A stretch of DNA of 12,172 nt from Desulfobacterales bacterium. Lineage in GTDB: Bacteria; Desulfobacterota; Desulfobacteria; Desulfobacterales; JAUCGF01. The notes beneath the pieces were generated by a model. That model worked only from the letters and a program-made list of their open reading frames with translations. It ran no database searches and was not told the origin of the DNA. The stretch is taken from positions 887 to 13,058 of the forward strand of contig JAOZRC010000019.1 in assembly GCA_029940345.1 (NCBI GenBank), given 5' to 3'. Every line of letters starts with the position of its first letter. Position 1 is the first letter of the stretch. Both the position numbers and the translations under genes were made by a program. This document shows, one piece after another, positions 1 to 6,839 of the stretch.

Positions 1-2
1 TG

Positions 3-158
3 GGTCATCTGCTTTGGTATCATCCTGCCGTATTAAAATTGAAAGGGCTGATCAACGCCGGTGAGCTTGGACGTATTCAATACATTTACTCAAATCGTTT
101 GAATTTAGGCAAACTTCGACGCGAAGAAAATGTTTTATGGTCGTTTGCACCCCATGAT
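3..158 (+). pseudogene. Gfo/Idh/MocA sugar oxidoreductase, internal fragment, 3'-truncated
   Basis: Frame 3 is open from the window edge. It reads GHLLWYHPAVLKLK, then GLINAGELGRIQYIYSNRLN, then LGKLRREENVLWSFAPHD. This is the recognisable middle of NAD-dependent Gfo/Idh/MocA oxidoreductases of the kind found in sugar-nucleotide pathways (WlbA-like), where the segment follows the Rossmann domain. In the family APHD is normally followed by a hydrophobic continuation of the catalytic domain. Here the frame turns after position 158 into unrelated residues (SNRSLPPLERN) and stops at 230. The catalytic C-terminal half is therefore missing, and the gene is either dead or truncated. The 5' part lies outside the window. 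The family call is from memory of the motif pattern. A less likely alternative is a sequencing or assembly junction near 158. Confidence 0.75.
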
Positions 159-529
159 AGTAACCGTTCACTCCCCCCCCTTGAGCGGAACAGCTTTCCG
201 CTCTATATTTGTCCCGCCTTATGTTGGTAGCCGGATTTTGCAACTGTTGTTTTTTGGTATATGGCCTCAACCTAAGCGCTAATCACGGTCTTAATCCTTA
301 TTAAACCAAATCCTTGTAGTTTCAGGAAAGTGTAAACCGGAAAATGAAGGATGCCGATTTCAGGCTCATATTGTCATAATCCCTGTTTATTACTAATTCT
401 GTATAGATTTCGTAATCCCTTCATTATTATTGAATCTGAAAAGAAAGGGATGCTAACTACTTAGGCTGATTTTGCAAAGTGCCAAAAATCCAACCCCGAA
501 CCCATGAATTCACAACCGGAAAATGGAGA
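159..529. other. non-coding stretch after the truncated oxidoreductase
   Basis: I find no convincing gene on either strand. Directly after the oxidoreductase breakpoint there is a run of eight C (173-180). A perfect 8-bp inverted repeat follows, GAGCGGAA (183-190) and TTCCGCTC (196-203), around a 5-base loop. It has no T-tract, so it is not a good intrinsic terminator. The octamer TAATCCCT occurs at 377-384 and again at 413-420. No promoter of good quality was recognised. The stretch may be the debris of the event that removed the 3' half of the oxidoreductase. Confidence 0.5.
183..203. repeat. small perfect hairpin GAGCGGAA / TTCCGCTC
   Basis: An eight-base perfect inverted repeat with loop CAGCT lies three bases after a C8 homopolymer and about 25 bases after the point where oxidoreductase homology ends. 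It could be an end of an unknown mobile sequence or a chance hairpin. The following bases (TATATTTG) are not a terminator T-run. Confidence 0.45.
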
Positions 530-1267
530 ATGAAAAAACCGCTGTTGACCAATCTTCTAACCGTCGTATCAGTTTTATCAGTATCTTTGGTTATCATCTA
601 TTTCCTGAGATTTCATATAATAGCGCTACCTTATCGACTAATCGTATTGGGAACTTTCTCAATTATAATTTTTTGCCCGTTTTACTGGTTGCTGAACAGC
701 GTTATCCGGCCTCGCTTGGCACCGTATCCGTTAAAAATACTGATTACCTGGTTTACGCTCTGTCTCGTTGTAGGATTTTTCTTGATGGTTGTGATAACTA
801 AAAATTTTCCCGAGTCGCATACCCTCGAAATTATCGCCACCGGCCAAAAAAATGCAGCCGCCAAAGGGAGTGAGGTCTGGCTGTTGGGACGCCGGCACGA
901 TTTTGGAAATAATTTGGATACACCCGATTTTTTATCCGATGGTTTATGGGAAAAACGCGATCTGAATCTGATTTCTCATAAAAAACAACCGGCCAGGCTT
1001 CAATGGCATGGCAAATTAAAATATGACGGCGCAGTCTATTTTCTGCAACATCCCTGGTCAGGCATTGTTGAAGTCTTATGGGACGGGAAGTCTCAAAAAA
1101 CAGATCTGTATTCCGAGAAAAGGGGCTATCAGAAGATCGTTGTGCCGGCAAAAATCTATACGCTGACAAGAATAGTGTTTGAGGGAGCGCTTTTTATCAT
1201 ATTAAGTTGGGTCTATTTTATCATCAGTGTTTTGACTATCACACTTCCACCTCAAAAACATTCGTAA
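530..1267 (+). CDS. membrane protein with external HPWSGI domain (unknown function)
   Basis: I do not recognise this as a named family. With the ATG at 530 it has 245 residues. Three hydrophobic segments (about 8-30, 37-56, 68-90) come first, then a hydrophilic domain (about 98-206), then a fourth membrane segment (about 215-238). Basic residues at the N-terminus and in the 57-69 loop put both inside, so the domain should face the periplasm. That domain contains TG, GSEVWLL (113-119) and HPWSGI (174-179) followed by QKTDLYS. It aligns with the N-terminal domain of the glycosyltransferase at 8594 (see findings). An in-frame GTG at 479 would add 17 residues. I prefer 530 because it has GGAG close upstream and gives the usual charged MKK start before a membrane segment. 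The location beside the Wzt ATPase suggests a role in polysaccharide binding, modification or export (inference). Confidence 0.75.
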   Translation: MKKPLLTNLLTVVSVLSVSLVIIYFLRFHIIALPYRLIVLGTFSIIIFCPFYWLLNSVIRPRLAPYPLKILITWFTLCLVVGFFLMVVITKNFPESHTLEIIATGQKNAAAKGSEVWLLGRRHDFGNNLDTPDFLSDGLWEKRDLNLISHKKQPARLQWHGKLKYDGAVYFLQHPWSGIVEVLWDGKSQKTDLYSEKRGYQKIVVPAKIYTLTRIVFEGALFIILSWVYFIISVLTITLPPQKHS

Positions 1268-1344
1268 CAGGCGTTTCCACGAATCCTGAACTCCTTCGTG
1301 TTAACTATAAAAGTCATAAAATTCTATCTTTATACTAAAAGAGC

Positions 1345-2727
1345 ATGGGGCAGATGCCAAACGAACACGTCATACACGTAGAAAATTTAACGAAAACATA
1401 CCGACTGTATGCTAAGCCGGCAGACAGAGTCAAAGAAACTTTCCATCCTTTGCGGAAACAATATCATCATCCGTTTCATGCCCTGGAGGATGTATCTTTT
1501 AATGTGCGCCGAGGCGAAACGTTCGGCATCATTGGTCGCAATGGTAGCGGCAAATCCACCTTGCTGCAGTTGATTTGTGGCATTTTACAGCCAACTTCGG
1601 GAGTACTTCGTGTTAAAGGGAAAATATCAGCTCTTTTGGAACTAGGGGCCGGTTTTAATCCTGAGTTTACAGGACACCAAAATGTGTATCTTAACGCTTC
1701 CATCCTTGGTTTGACGACCGAACAAATAGATGCTTGTCTTGATGATATCCTGGCTTTTGCCGATATTGGCGACTTCATTAATCAGCCAGTGAAATCCTAT
1801 TCCAGCGGTATGTATGTCAGACTCGCTTTTGCCGTAGCCATTAATATCAATCCGGATATCCTTGTGGTTGATGAAGCGTTGTCAGTGGGAGATGAGGCGT
1901 TCCAGCGGAAGTGCTTTGCCCAAATCGACAAAATTAAGGATGGAGGTGGGACGATTCTGTTTGTATCGCACGGAGCTGGCTTAATTATTGAATTGTGCAA
2001 TCGCGCCTTATTGCTGGATCAGGGCGAATTGCTATTAAGTGGCATCCCGAAAAAGGTGGTTTCGCTTTATCATAAGATGATTTTTGCATCACCCGATAAA
2101 GTTGAAAGTTTAAAAGCTGAATGGAGAGCTGATCCGGATCGTTTTAACTTGATTGAGGAAATAATTGATGAGAATGCGAACGCTTGTGTTGAAAAAGCGG
2201 TGATTGAGAATACCGCCGAAACGAAATCTGATATATGTGCGGAATCGTTTTATAATCCGGGAATGAAGTCACAGAGTAAAGTATGCTATGAAAGAAAAGG
2301 CGCTGAGATTGAAAACCCGTGTCTTACAACACCGGAGGGTGAACCTGTTAATATCCTCGTGGGCGGGAAAATCTATCATTACCGATATACCGTATTTTTT
2401 GAATCACCGGCCTTCATGGTTCGCTTCGGCATGTTGATAAAGACAGTGACCGGCGTTGAAATCAGCGGATGTGCCTCCCATCCTGAGGGCGATGGCCTCG
2501 AATTTATTGAAGGTAGAACCAGATGGGAAATTCGGTTTCCGTTTCGCTGTCGATTGAATCCGGGACCATATTTTCTCAATGCCGGTGTTTTGGGGACAGT
2601 CAATGGCTGTGAAGAATATTTAGATCGCAATATTGATGTAGCGATGTTCAGAGTGGATGTAAAGAAAAATGCGTGTTCAACGGCAGTGGTGGATATGGTG
2701 GGTGAGCCTGATATAGCTATGATTTAA
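1345..2727 (+). CDS. wzt: ABC polysaccharide exporter ATP-binding protein, Wzt-like, with C-terminal glycan-binding domain
   Basis: This is the ATPase of an O-antigen/teichoic-acid type ABC exporter (with Wzm), acting at the inner membrane on undecaprenyl-linked glycan. Counting from 1345, the Walker A is GRNGSGKST (64-72) and the family segment LLELGAGFNPEFTG follows at 97-110. The signature is the YSSGM (152-156) form seen in Wzt/TagH rather than LSGGQ. Walker B is ILVVDE (172-177) and the switch histidine is H209. After a variable linker (about 250-320), residues about 320-450 have the beta-sandwich look of the Wzt C-terminal domain, which in characterised Wzt proteins recognises the modified end of the O-antigen. 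An ATG at 1354, after GGGG, is a credible alternative start and gives the common MPNE beginning. No Wzm permease gene is adjacent, so it must lie elsewhere. Confidence 0.93.
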   Translation: MGQMPNEHVIHVENLTKTYRLYAKPADRVKETFHPLRKQYHHPFHALEDVSFNVRRGETFGIIGRNGSGKSTLLQLICGILQPTSGVLRVKGKISALLELGAGFNPEFTGHQNVYLNASILGLTTEQIDACLDDILAFADIGDFINQPVKSYSSGMYVRLAFAVAININPDILVVDEALSVGDEAFQRKCFAQIDKIKDGGGTILFVSHGAGLIIELCNRALLLDQGELLLSGIPKKVVSLYHKMIFASPDKVESLKAEWRADPDRFNLIEEIIDENANACVEKAVIENTAETKSDICAESFYNPGMKSQSKVCYERKGAEIENPCLTTPEGEPVNILVGGKIYHYRYTVFFESPAFMVRFGMLIKTVTGVEISGCASHPEGDGLEFIEGRTRWEIRFPFRCRLNPGPYFLNAGVLGTVNGCEEYLDRNIDVAMFRVDVKKNACSTAVVDMVGEPDIAMI

Positions 2728-2861
2728 AGTGGTATGAGATAGCCCTTATCCTTTATCTGCCCGCACACACGTTTTCAATTTTTCACTAAAGATTGGATTC
2801 CTCCAATAAAAGCTTTGCCCTATACAATATCCTTACCGCTTTATTTTTAGAACTGCAATAG

Positions 2862-3187
2862 TTCTACCTGTGTGGTTGCAATTGGCGATGTAGGGAGGGT
2901 GTTGCCGGAAAAAACCGGATGCGGTACACATATTTTTGTCGGCAATGCTCACCATTTCGGTAAAAACCGGTGGGCAAAGGCAGTTTCTTCTAATGAAGTC
3001 TGTCGCTTTGCTTTTTCATCAGATTTGAATTTGGTAAGTGAAAAAACTTGCCACCCTACATTTGAGATACTTGGCACGGTTATAATTGGTGATTTTAAAT
3101 TTATCTCACGCCCATGAATTAAGGTATTTATCAATCAGAAAATCACCAATTATGGCCTTCGAAAGTATAGCAATCGCACAGGTCGAA
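2862..3187. repeat. MITE-like inverted-repeat element, copy 1 (interrupted)
   Basis: This non-coding element occupies most of the gap between the ATPase and the sulfotransferase. The left end TTCTACCTGTGTGGTTGCAA and the right end CAATCGCACAGGTCGAA (3171-3187) are imperfect inverted repeats of each other. The interior matches the copy at 6551-6778 over most of its length, for example GGTGGGCAAAGGC, TTTTTCATCAGAT and CCACCCTACA (3051-3060). It is about 100 bp longer than copy 2 because of an extra palindromic segment at about 3067-3168. No transposase is encoded, which suits a non-autonomous element. I see no clear target duplication. The right end stops only 11 bases before the next start codon. 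Confidence 0.8.
3067..3168. repeat. nested palindromic insertion inside copy 1
   Basis: Copy 2 lacks this segment of about 102 bp. It is bounded by ATACTT (3067-3072) and AAGTAT (3163-3168). Just inside these it carries a perfect 15-bp inverted repeat, ATAATTGGTGATTTT (3082-3096) and AAAATCACCAATTAT (3139-3153), around a 42-base centre. The layout is that of a second, smaller non-autonomous element that inserted into the first one. The exact insertion edges are uncertain by a few bases. Confidence 0.65.
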
Positions 3188-3198
3188 TTGGTTTGAAA

Positions 3199-4386
3199 AT
3201 GAAGAAATGTATCTTGGTTCTGGGAATGCATCGAAGCGGAACATCTGCTATAACAGGGGTACTCAAAATTATGGGGGTTGGTTTGGGTGCAGCATTGATG
3301 GAACCTCTAAATGAAAATCCCAAAGGCTATTTTGAAAACGTAACCGCCTATCATATCAATGAGAAAATACTTCAGAGCCTCTCTTCCGCATGGGACGATC
3401 TAATGTTCCCAAAATATAGATCATGCCAATCGGAAATATGTACCAAATTTCAGGATGAGATCATCAAGATGGTTACCAATGAGTTCGCTAAAGATGATAT
3501 ATTCTGTATTAAAGATCCGCGCTTCTGTAACCTTTTTCAGATTTGGCAAAGTGCCTTTGCAGAGCTTGATATCGATCTGGGCTGTATCCTTGTTCTGAGG
3601 CATCCGCTAGAGGTGGCGGAATCTCTTAGATCAAGAGATGGTTTTTCATTTGAAAAGGGGGTCTTACTCTGGATGATGTATATGCTCAATGCCGAGTCAT
3701 ATACCAGATCTTCGCAACGCGTCGTGGTTCTTTATGATGATGTTCTCAAAGATGCGGATCATTTTACAGAGCATGTAGCTTCATGTCTGAATACTACTTT
3801 TCCGAAATCATGGTTAAATGTCGGTCAAGAAGTTGAACAGTTTCTTGATCGTGGTTTAAAACATCATAATGTCAAAGAAAACTTTTACGACAATAGGTTT
3901 TTCAAAATAGCTGATAATTTATATAACCTGCTGCTAAAATTAAGGTTGCAAGGAGAAGATGTCGATCAAGTTTGCACTTCAATTGATTTGATAGGAAAAG
4001 AATTCGAACATGCATATAGGTTCTTCTACAATGACGATATCCGGAGTCATGCAGCGCTTGAAGATGAAATCAGGAAAAAAAATCGTCAAATAAATTCACA
4101 AGCAGGGGTAATCAGACAGGATAAAATTTGGGCTGGAAAACTTCAAAATAAAATACAAGCGGCGGAAAGCGCTAAAACCGAACTGAATAAAAAAATCAAA
4201 CAACAGGAAGATTATGTTCGGCAAATTCAACAGGTGCAATTAGAAGATAGAAAACATTTTAAATATGAGATTGGCCAATTAAATACGTCAATTGATAGTA
4301 TGAATTCGGAATTGAATTTGATCAAGGGATCTAAAGTTTGGCGTGTCGCTGAGTTATTCAGACGCTTGGTTTATTCGAGATCTTAA
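3199..4386 (+). CDS. P-loop sulfotransferase with C-terminal coiled coil
   Basis: Probably transfers sulfate from PAPS to a sugar of the polysaccharide, in the cytoplasm. The start MKKCILVL runs into GMHRSGTSAITG (9-20), the 5'-phosphosulfate binding loop. NENPKGYFEN (38-47), IKDPRF (104-109) and LRHPLEVAESL (133-143), with R134 and S142 as the expected 3'-phosphate binders, follow the family order. Residues about 280-375 are charged and heptad-like (coiled coil), after which comes SKVWRVAELFRR, a tail motif common in surface-glycan enzymes. Family members are usually 250-300 residues, so the 395 here reflect the added coiled coil. The ATG at 3199 is preferred over an in-frame TTG at 3193. 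Neither has a good Shine-Dalgarno sequence, and the leader is the end of an inverted-repeat element. Confidence 0.85.
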   Translation: MKKCILVLGMHRSGTSAITGVLKIMGVGLGAALMEPLNENPKGYFENVTAYHINEKILQSLSSAWDDLMFPKYRSCQSEICTKFQDEIIKMVTNEFAKDDIFCIKDPRFCNLFQIWQSAFAELDIDLGCILVLRHPLEVAESLRSRDGFSFEKGVLLWMMYMLNAESYTRSSQRVVVLYDDVLKDADHFTEHVASCLNTTFPKSWLNVGQEVEQFLDRGLKHHNVKENFYDNRFFKIADNLYNLLLKLRLQGEDVDQVCTSIDLIGKEFEHAYRFFYNDDIRSHAALEDEIRKKNRQINSQAGVIRQDKIWAGKLQNKIQAAESAKTELNKKIKQQEDYVRQIQQVQLEDRKHFKYEIGQLNTSIDSMNSELNLIKGSKVWRVAELFRRLVYSRS

Positions 4387-4497
4387 TTATTTGTTGGATG
4401 ACATTCACAAACTACATGCCTCTCTGATTTTATGGGCATTTTGTAATGGAAGACCTTTTCAGGATGTTTCAAAAAATACAATGCATTTATTAAAAAA

Positions 4498-5655
4498 ATG
4501 AACCAACCTGCAATAAGCGTCATAATCCCTTTATTTAATCATGAAGCCTATATCAAGGAAGCTGTATATTCTGTTTTTGAGCAAAGTGATTCTGATTTTG
4601 AGATGATTATTATCAATGATGGTTCTACAGATGAATCCGAATTAATTATAAAAAAAATAAAGGATAAGCGCCTTAAATATTTCTATCAGAAAAATATGGG
4701 TGCACATCGAACAATCAACAGAGGCATAAAACTCGCTCAGGGGAAATATATCAGCATTTTAAATTCGGATGATGTTTATGATAAAAATCGGTTTGAACAG
4801 TGTATTAAAGTATTTGAAAATGATTCTTCGATAGATGCTGTATGCACTTATGTAGATGTCATTGATGAGCAAGGCGTAAAGTTTGAATCAATCGGCACTG
4901 ATTATTTTTGGAAAAACAATGAAGCGAATTTATCTTTCAAAGATGATGATAATATCCTGCTAAATCTGCTGGCCGGCAATTTTTTAACTACAACTTCAAA
5001 TTTATTTTGCAAACGCAGTATTTTTGATAAAATAGGCTATTTTAGTGATTTCAGATATGTGCATGATTATGATTTTTTTTTAAGATTATGTTATCATTGT
5101 AACGTTCATATTATCCAAAATCCGTTATTGCGATATCGCCGTCATCGTGAAAACACCATTAATGAAAATCAGGCCGCAACCGATTTTGAAAGAGGACTTG
5201 TGCTGGCCGAATTTTTTATAAATCACGATTTAACCAAACTATTCCCTGATATTCACGAAATTACGATGGTGAAATTTTATAATTCCTTATCAGCATGTCA
5301 TTCAGAAAAAATCATATTGACATCAATGCTTTTTGAAATGATGCATCCATCTGGCGGGAATCGTTTTAAAGCACTAAGGCAAAACTGCGAAAATCTTTTC
5401 AGAAACAATTGTATAAAGCATCTTATGACTATCAAACAAAAAGATGATGCCTTCTGGGATAATTACCACGCCTTGATTCAGGCGCGCCATGAGTTAAATT
5501 TAATTTCTCATTCAAAGACGTATCAATTGGGTATGCTTTTTAAGGAAGCAAGACACAGTCTGAAAAATTTCCTTTTATTGCCATTGCGTTTGGTTTGGTT
5601 TTTATTGCCTCTTGAAGCTAAGGTACGCCTAAAGCAGATAACAAATCGCCAATGA
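4498..5655 (+). CDS. glycosyltransferase family 2
   Basis: An inverting GT-A glycosyltransferase that adds a sugar from a nucleotide-sugar donor to a lipid-linked glycan at the cytoplasmic membrane face. Visible hallmarks are SVIIPLFNHE (7-16), INDGSTD (39-45), the metal-binding NSDD (89-92) and the acceptor-side motif HDYDFFLR (189-196), which is the usual GT2 ED/HD element. Beyond about residue 230 there is a tail that ends in a basic-hydrophobic stretch. The tail includes SHSKTYQLGMLFKEAR, resembling the SKVWRVAELFRR tail of the preceding sulfotransferase. The DNA looks clearly more AT-rich than the downstream glycosyltransferase genes, which may mean separate acquisition. No Shine-Dalgarno sequence is evident before the ATG. 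The donor sugar cannot be predicted. Confidence 0.92.
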   Translation: MNQPAISVIIPLFNHEAYIKEAVYSVFEQSDSDFEMIIINDGSTDESELIIKKIKDKRLKYFYQKNMGAHRTINRGIKLAQGKYISILNSDDVYDKNRFEQCIKVFENDSSIDAVCTYVDVIDEQGVKFESIGTDYFWKNNEANLSFKDDDNILLNLLAGNFLTTTSNLFCKRSIFDKIGYFSDFRYVHDYDFFLRLCYHCNVHIIQNPLLRYRRHRENTINENQAATDFERGLVLAEFFINHDLTKLFPDIHEITMVKFYNSLSACHSEKIILTSMLFEMMHPSGGNRFKALRQNCENLFRNNCIKHLMTIKQKDDAFWDNYHALIQARHELNLISHSKTYQLGMLFKEARHSLKNFLLLPLRLVWFLLPLEAKVRLKQITNRQ

Positions 5656-5799
5656 CAAACTATCCCGTTTGACCGCAGTCCGAATAAGAAATTGGCCAAG
5701 AAAATATTTCACAAATCGGAGACATTCGATGGAAAGCGCATTCGAGTGTGGGGGATGTGAAAATTCACCCGAAATCAAAAAATTATTAGGAAAACAATC

Positions 5800-6252
5800 A
5801 TGTCAGATACGGAAGTTAGCGTTGAAAAAAAAGGTTCGGATATGCCATCACTCAATCACAGTTTTATTTGCTCAAGAATATTAAGACAACTATTTGAATA
5901 TGATGAATTAGAAGCCTTAACAGAACTCACTCTGGATATTGATAATGGATTGACTCCGGATATTTGTGTGTACCCCTCTGAACTGATCAAGCCAAATTTT
6001 TTACGGGATATTACAAAATTACAGCAAATGCCGATTTTGTCGGTTGAAGTGATCTCTGCAAGTCAAAATATTCAAGACCTTTTGGAAAAAGCCGAGCGAA
6101 TCGTCAAAGCCGGTACCAAGACTGTCTGGACGATTGAGCCTTATACGAAAGCCATATTTGTTACAACGGATCAAGGTGAAAGTATTTTGTATAACCAAGA
6201 CGTAGAATCAGAAGGTATTAAAGTGGATTTCAAGAAAATATTTAACAGATAA
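5800..6252 (+). CDS. Uma2 family (DUF820) PD-(D/E)XK nuclease-like protein
   Basis: A 150-residue protein with the layout of the Uma2 family of putative restriction-like endonucleases. SLNHSFICSRI (17-27) is the helix that normally carries a conserved histidine. Then come LTPDICVYP (51-59), with the first catalytic acid D54, and ILSVEVISAS (79-88) with E83. DLLEKAERIVKAGTKTVWTI (93-112) contains K97 and the family G-x-x-x-x-W-x-I ending. The active-site set therefore looks intact. AGGA at 5788-5791 sits eight bases before the ATG. The family is often present in many copies in cyanobacteria and large environmental genomes, and its biological role is poorly defined. It is unlikely to take part in polysaccharide synthesis and looks like accessory cargo together with the following pseudogene and repeat element. 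Confidence 0.88.
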   Translation: MSDTEVSVEKKGSDMPSLNHSFICSRILRQLFEYDELEALTELTLDIDNGLTPDICVYPSELIKPNFLRDITKLQQMPILSVEVISASQNIQDLLEKAERIVKAGTKTVWTIEPYTKAIFVTTDQGESILYNQDVESEGIKVDFKKIFNR

Positions 6253-6267
6253 GTTTCTGTGTAAAAC

Positions 6268-6547
6268 ATGAACACCATTGAAAAAATCGTAATTCTGATC
6301 CGGCAAGGTGAGAACAGTGCCGTTGAATTCAAATCCTACCAGGTTCGCCCCGAATCAGTTGCCCGTGAAATGGTTGCATTTGCCAATTCCCTGGGAGGTG
6401 TTATTCTTTAAATTTATGGAAAACCTCCGGTATATTGACAAACTGGGACGCGGGTTGCCCATGGTTTGTTATGAAACCGAGAAGCTTGGCCGCGAGGTTT
6501 CCTTTGCAGAAGTGGGTGAAGAGTTTCAAGTGATTCTTCCGCTGTGA
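6268..6547 (+). pseudogene. AlbA_2 (Schlafen-like) domain ATP-binding protein, internally deleted and frameshifted
   Basis: The first part starts at ATG 6268 and reads MNTIEKIVILIRQGENSAVE, FKSYQVRPESVAREMVAFAN, SLGGVIL, then TAA at 6409-6411. This is the start of AlbA_2 domain proteins (once called RecG-like ATP-dependent helicases). In another frame, from about 6404 to the TGA at 6545-6547, the DNA encodes the characteristic C-terminal end of the same proteins: FMENLRYIDKLGRG, LPMVCYETEKLG, then VGEEFQVILPL. Intact members are roughly 400 residues or more, so about 1 kb of the middle has been lost at about 6403-6412 and the two ends joined out of frame. It follows the Uma2 gene by 15 bases. 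Such proteins are usually taken as transcriptional regulators or as parts of defence or toxin-like systems. Confidence 0.85.
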
Positions 6548-6550
6548 AAA

Positions 6551-6778
6551 TTTCGACCTGTGCGGTTACAATTATCGGTAGGGTGGACATCGCCAAAAAC
6601 TGATCTTGTATACAGCGCCTATTTTTGTAGGCGATGCCCACCGCTTTACTTAAAACCGGTGGGCAAAGGCCGTTTCTTTTAACAAAATTTGTCGTTTTGC
6701 CTTTTCATCAGATATGAATCAGGCAAGTGGTAAAACGTTGCCCACCCTACATAATGATATCAACCGCACAGGTCGAAA
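6551..6778. repeat. MITE-like inverted-repeat element, copy 2 (complete)
   Basis: A 228-bp non-coding element with long terminal inverted repeats. The left end (6551-6589) begins TTTCGACCTGTGCGGTT and ends GGTAGGGTGGACA. The right end (6739-6778), read in reverse complement, begins with the same 17 bases and ends TGTAGGGTGGGCA. Inside are two further hairpins: CGCCTA/TAGGCG (6616-6621 with 6628-6633) and TGCCCACCG/CGGTGGGCA (6635-6643 with 6657-6665). It matches copy 1 (2862-3187) throughout except for the extra segment there. It starts three bases after the stop of the AlbA_2 remnant and ends 61 bases before the carbamoyltransferase start. GTAGGGTGGGCA-type repeats are a known class of dispersed element in several bacteria. 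Confidence 0.87.
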
Positions 6779-6839
6779 AAATCAAATTTTCTCTGTCTAT
6801 TGTAAAACTCGCAGTAAAATCTCATTTTAGGGAGCACAC

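Noticed and set aside
1278..1300. Inverted repeat CACGAA/TTCGTG after the membrane protein gene as a terminator
   Set aside because: The stem is only 6 bp with an 11-base loop and no T-run follows, so it is too weak to call.
2792..2807. Inverted repeat ATTGGA/TCCAAT after the ATPase gene as an operator or terminator
   Set aside because: A 6-bp stem with a 4-base loop in AT-rich DNA is easily due to chance, and no T-run or promoter lies beside it.
2872..3117. An 81-codon open frame in the gap before the sulfotransferase
   Set aside because: It lies within the inverted-repeat element and resembles no protein. The matching copy at 6551 does not keep the frame.
5669..5884. A 71-codon open frame between the GT2 and Uma2 genes
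   Set aside because: It overlaps the well-supported Uma2 start in another frame, has no ribosome binding site and has no recognisable composition or motif.
2862..6778. The two related repeats as the ends of a composite transposon or as a CRISPR array
   Set aside because: There are only two copies 3.4 kb apart, no spacer-repeat periodicity, no transposase and no clear target duplications.
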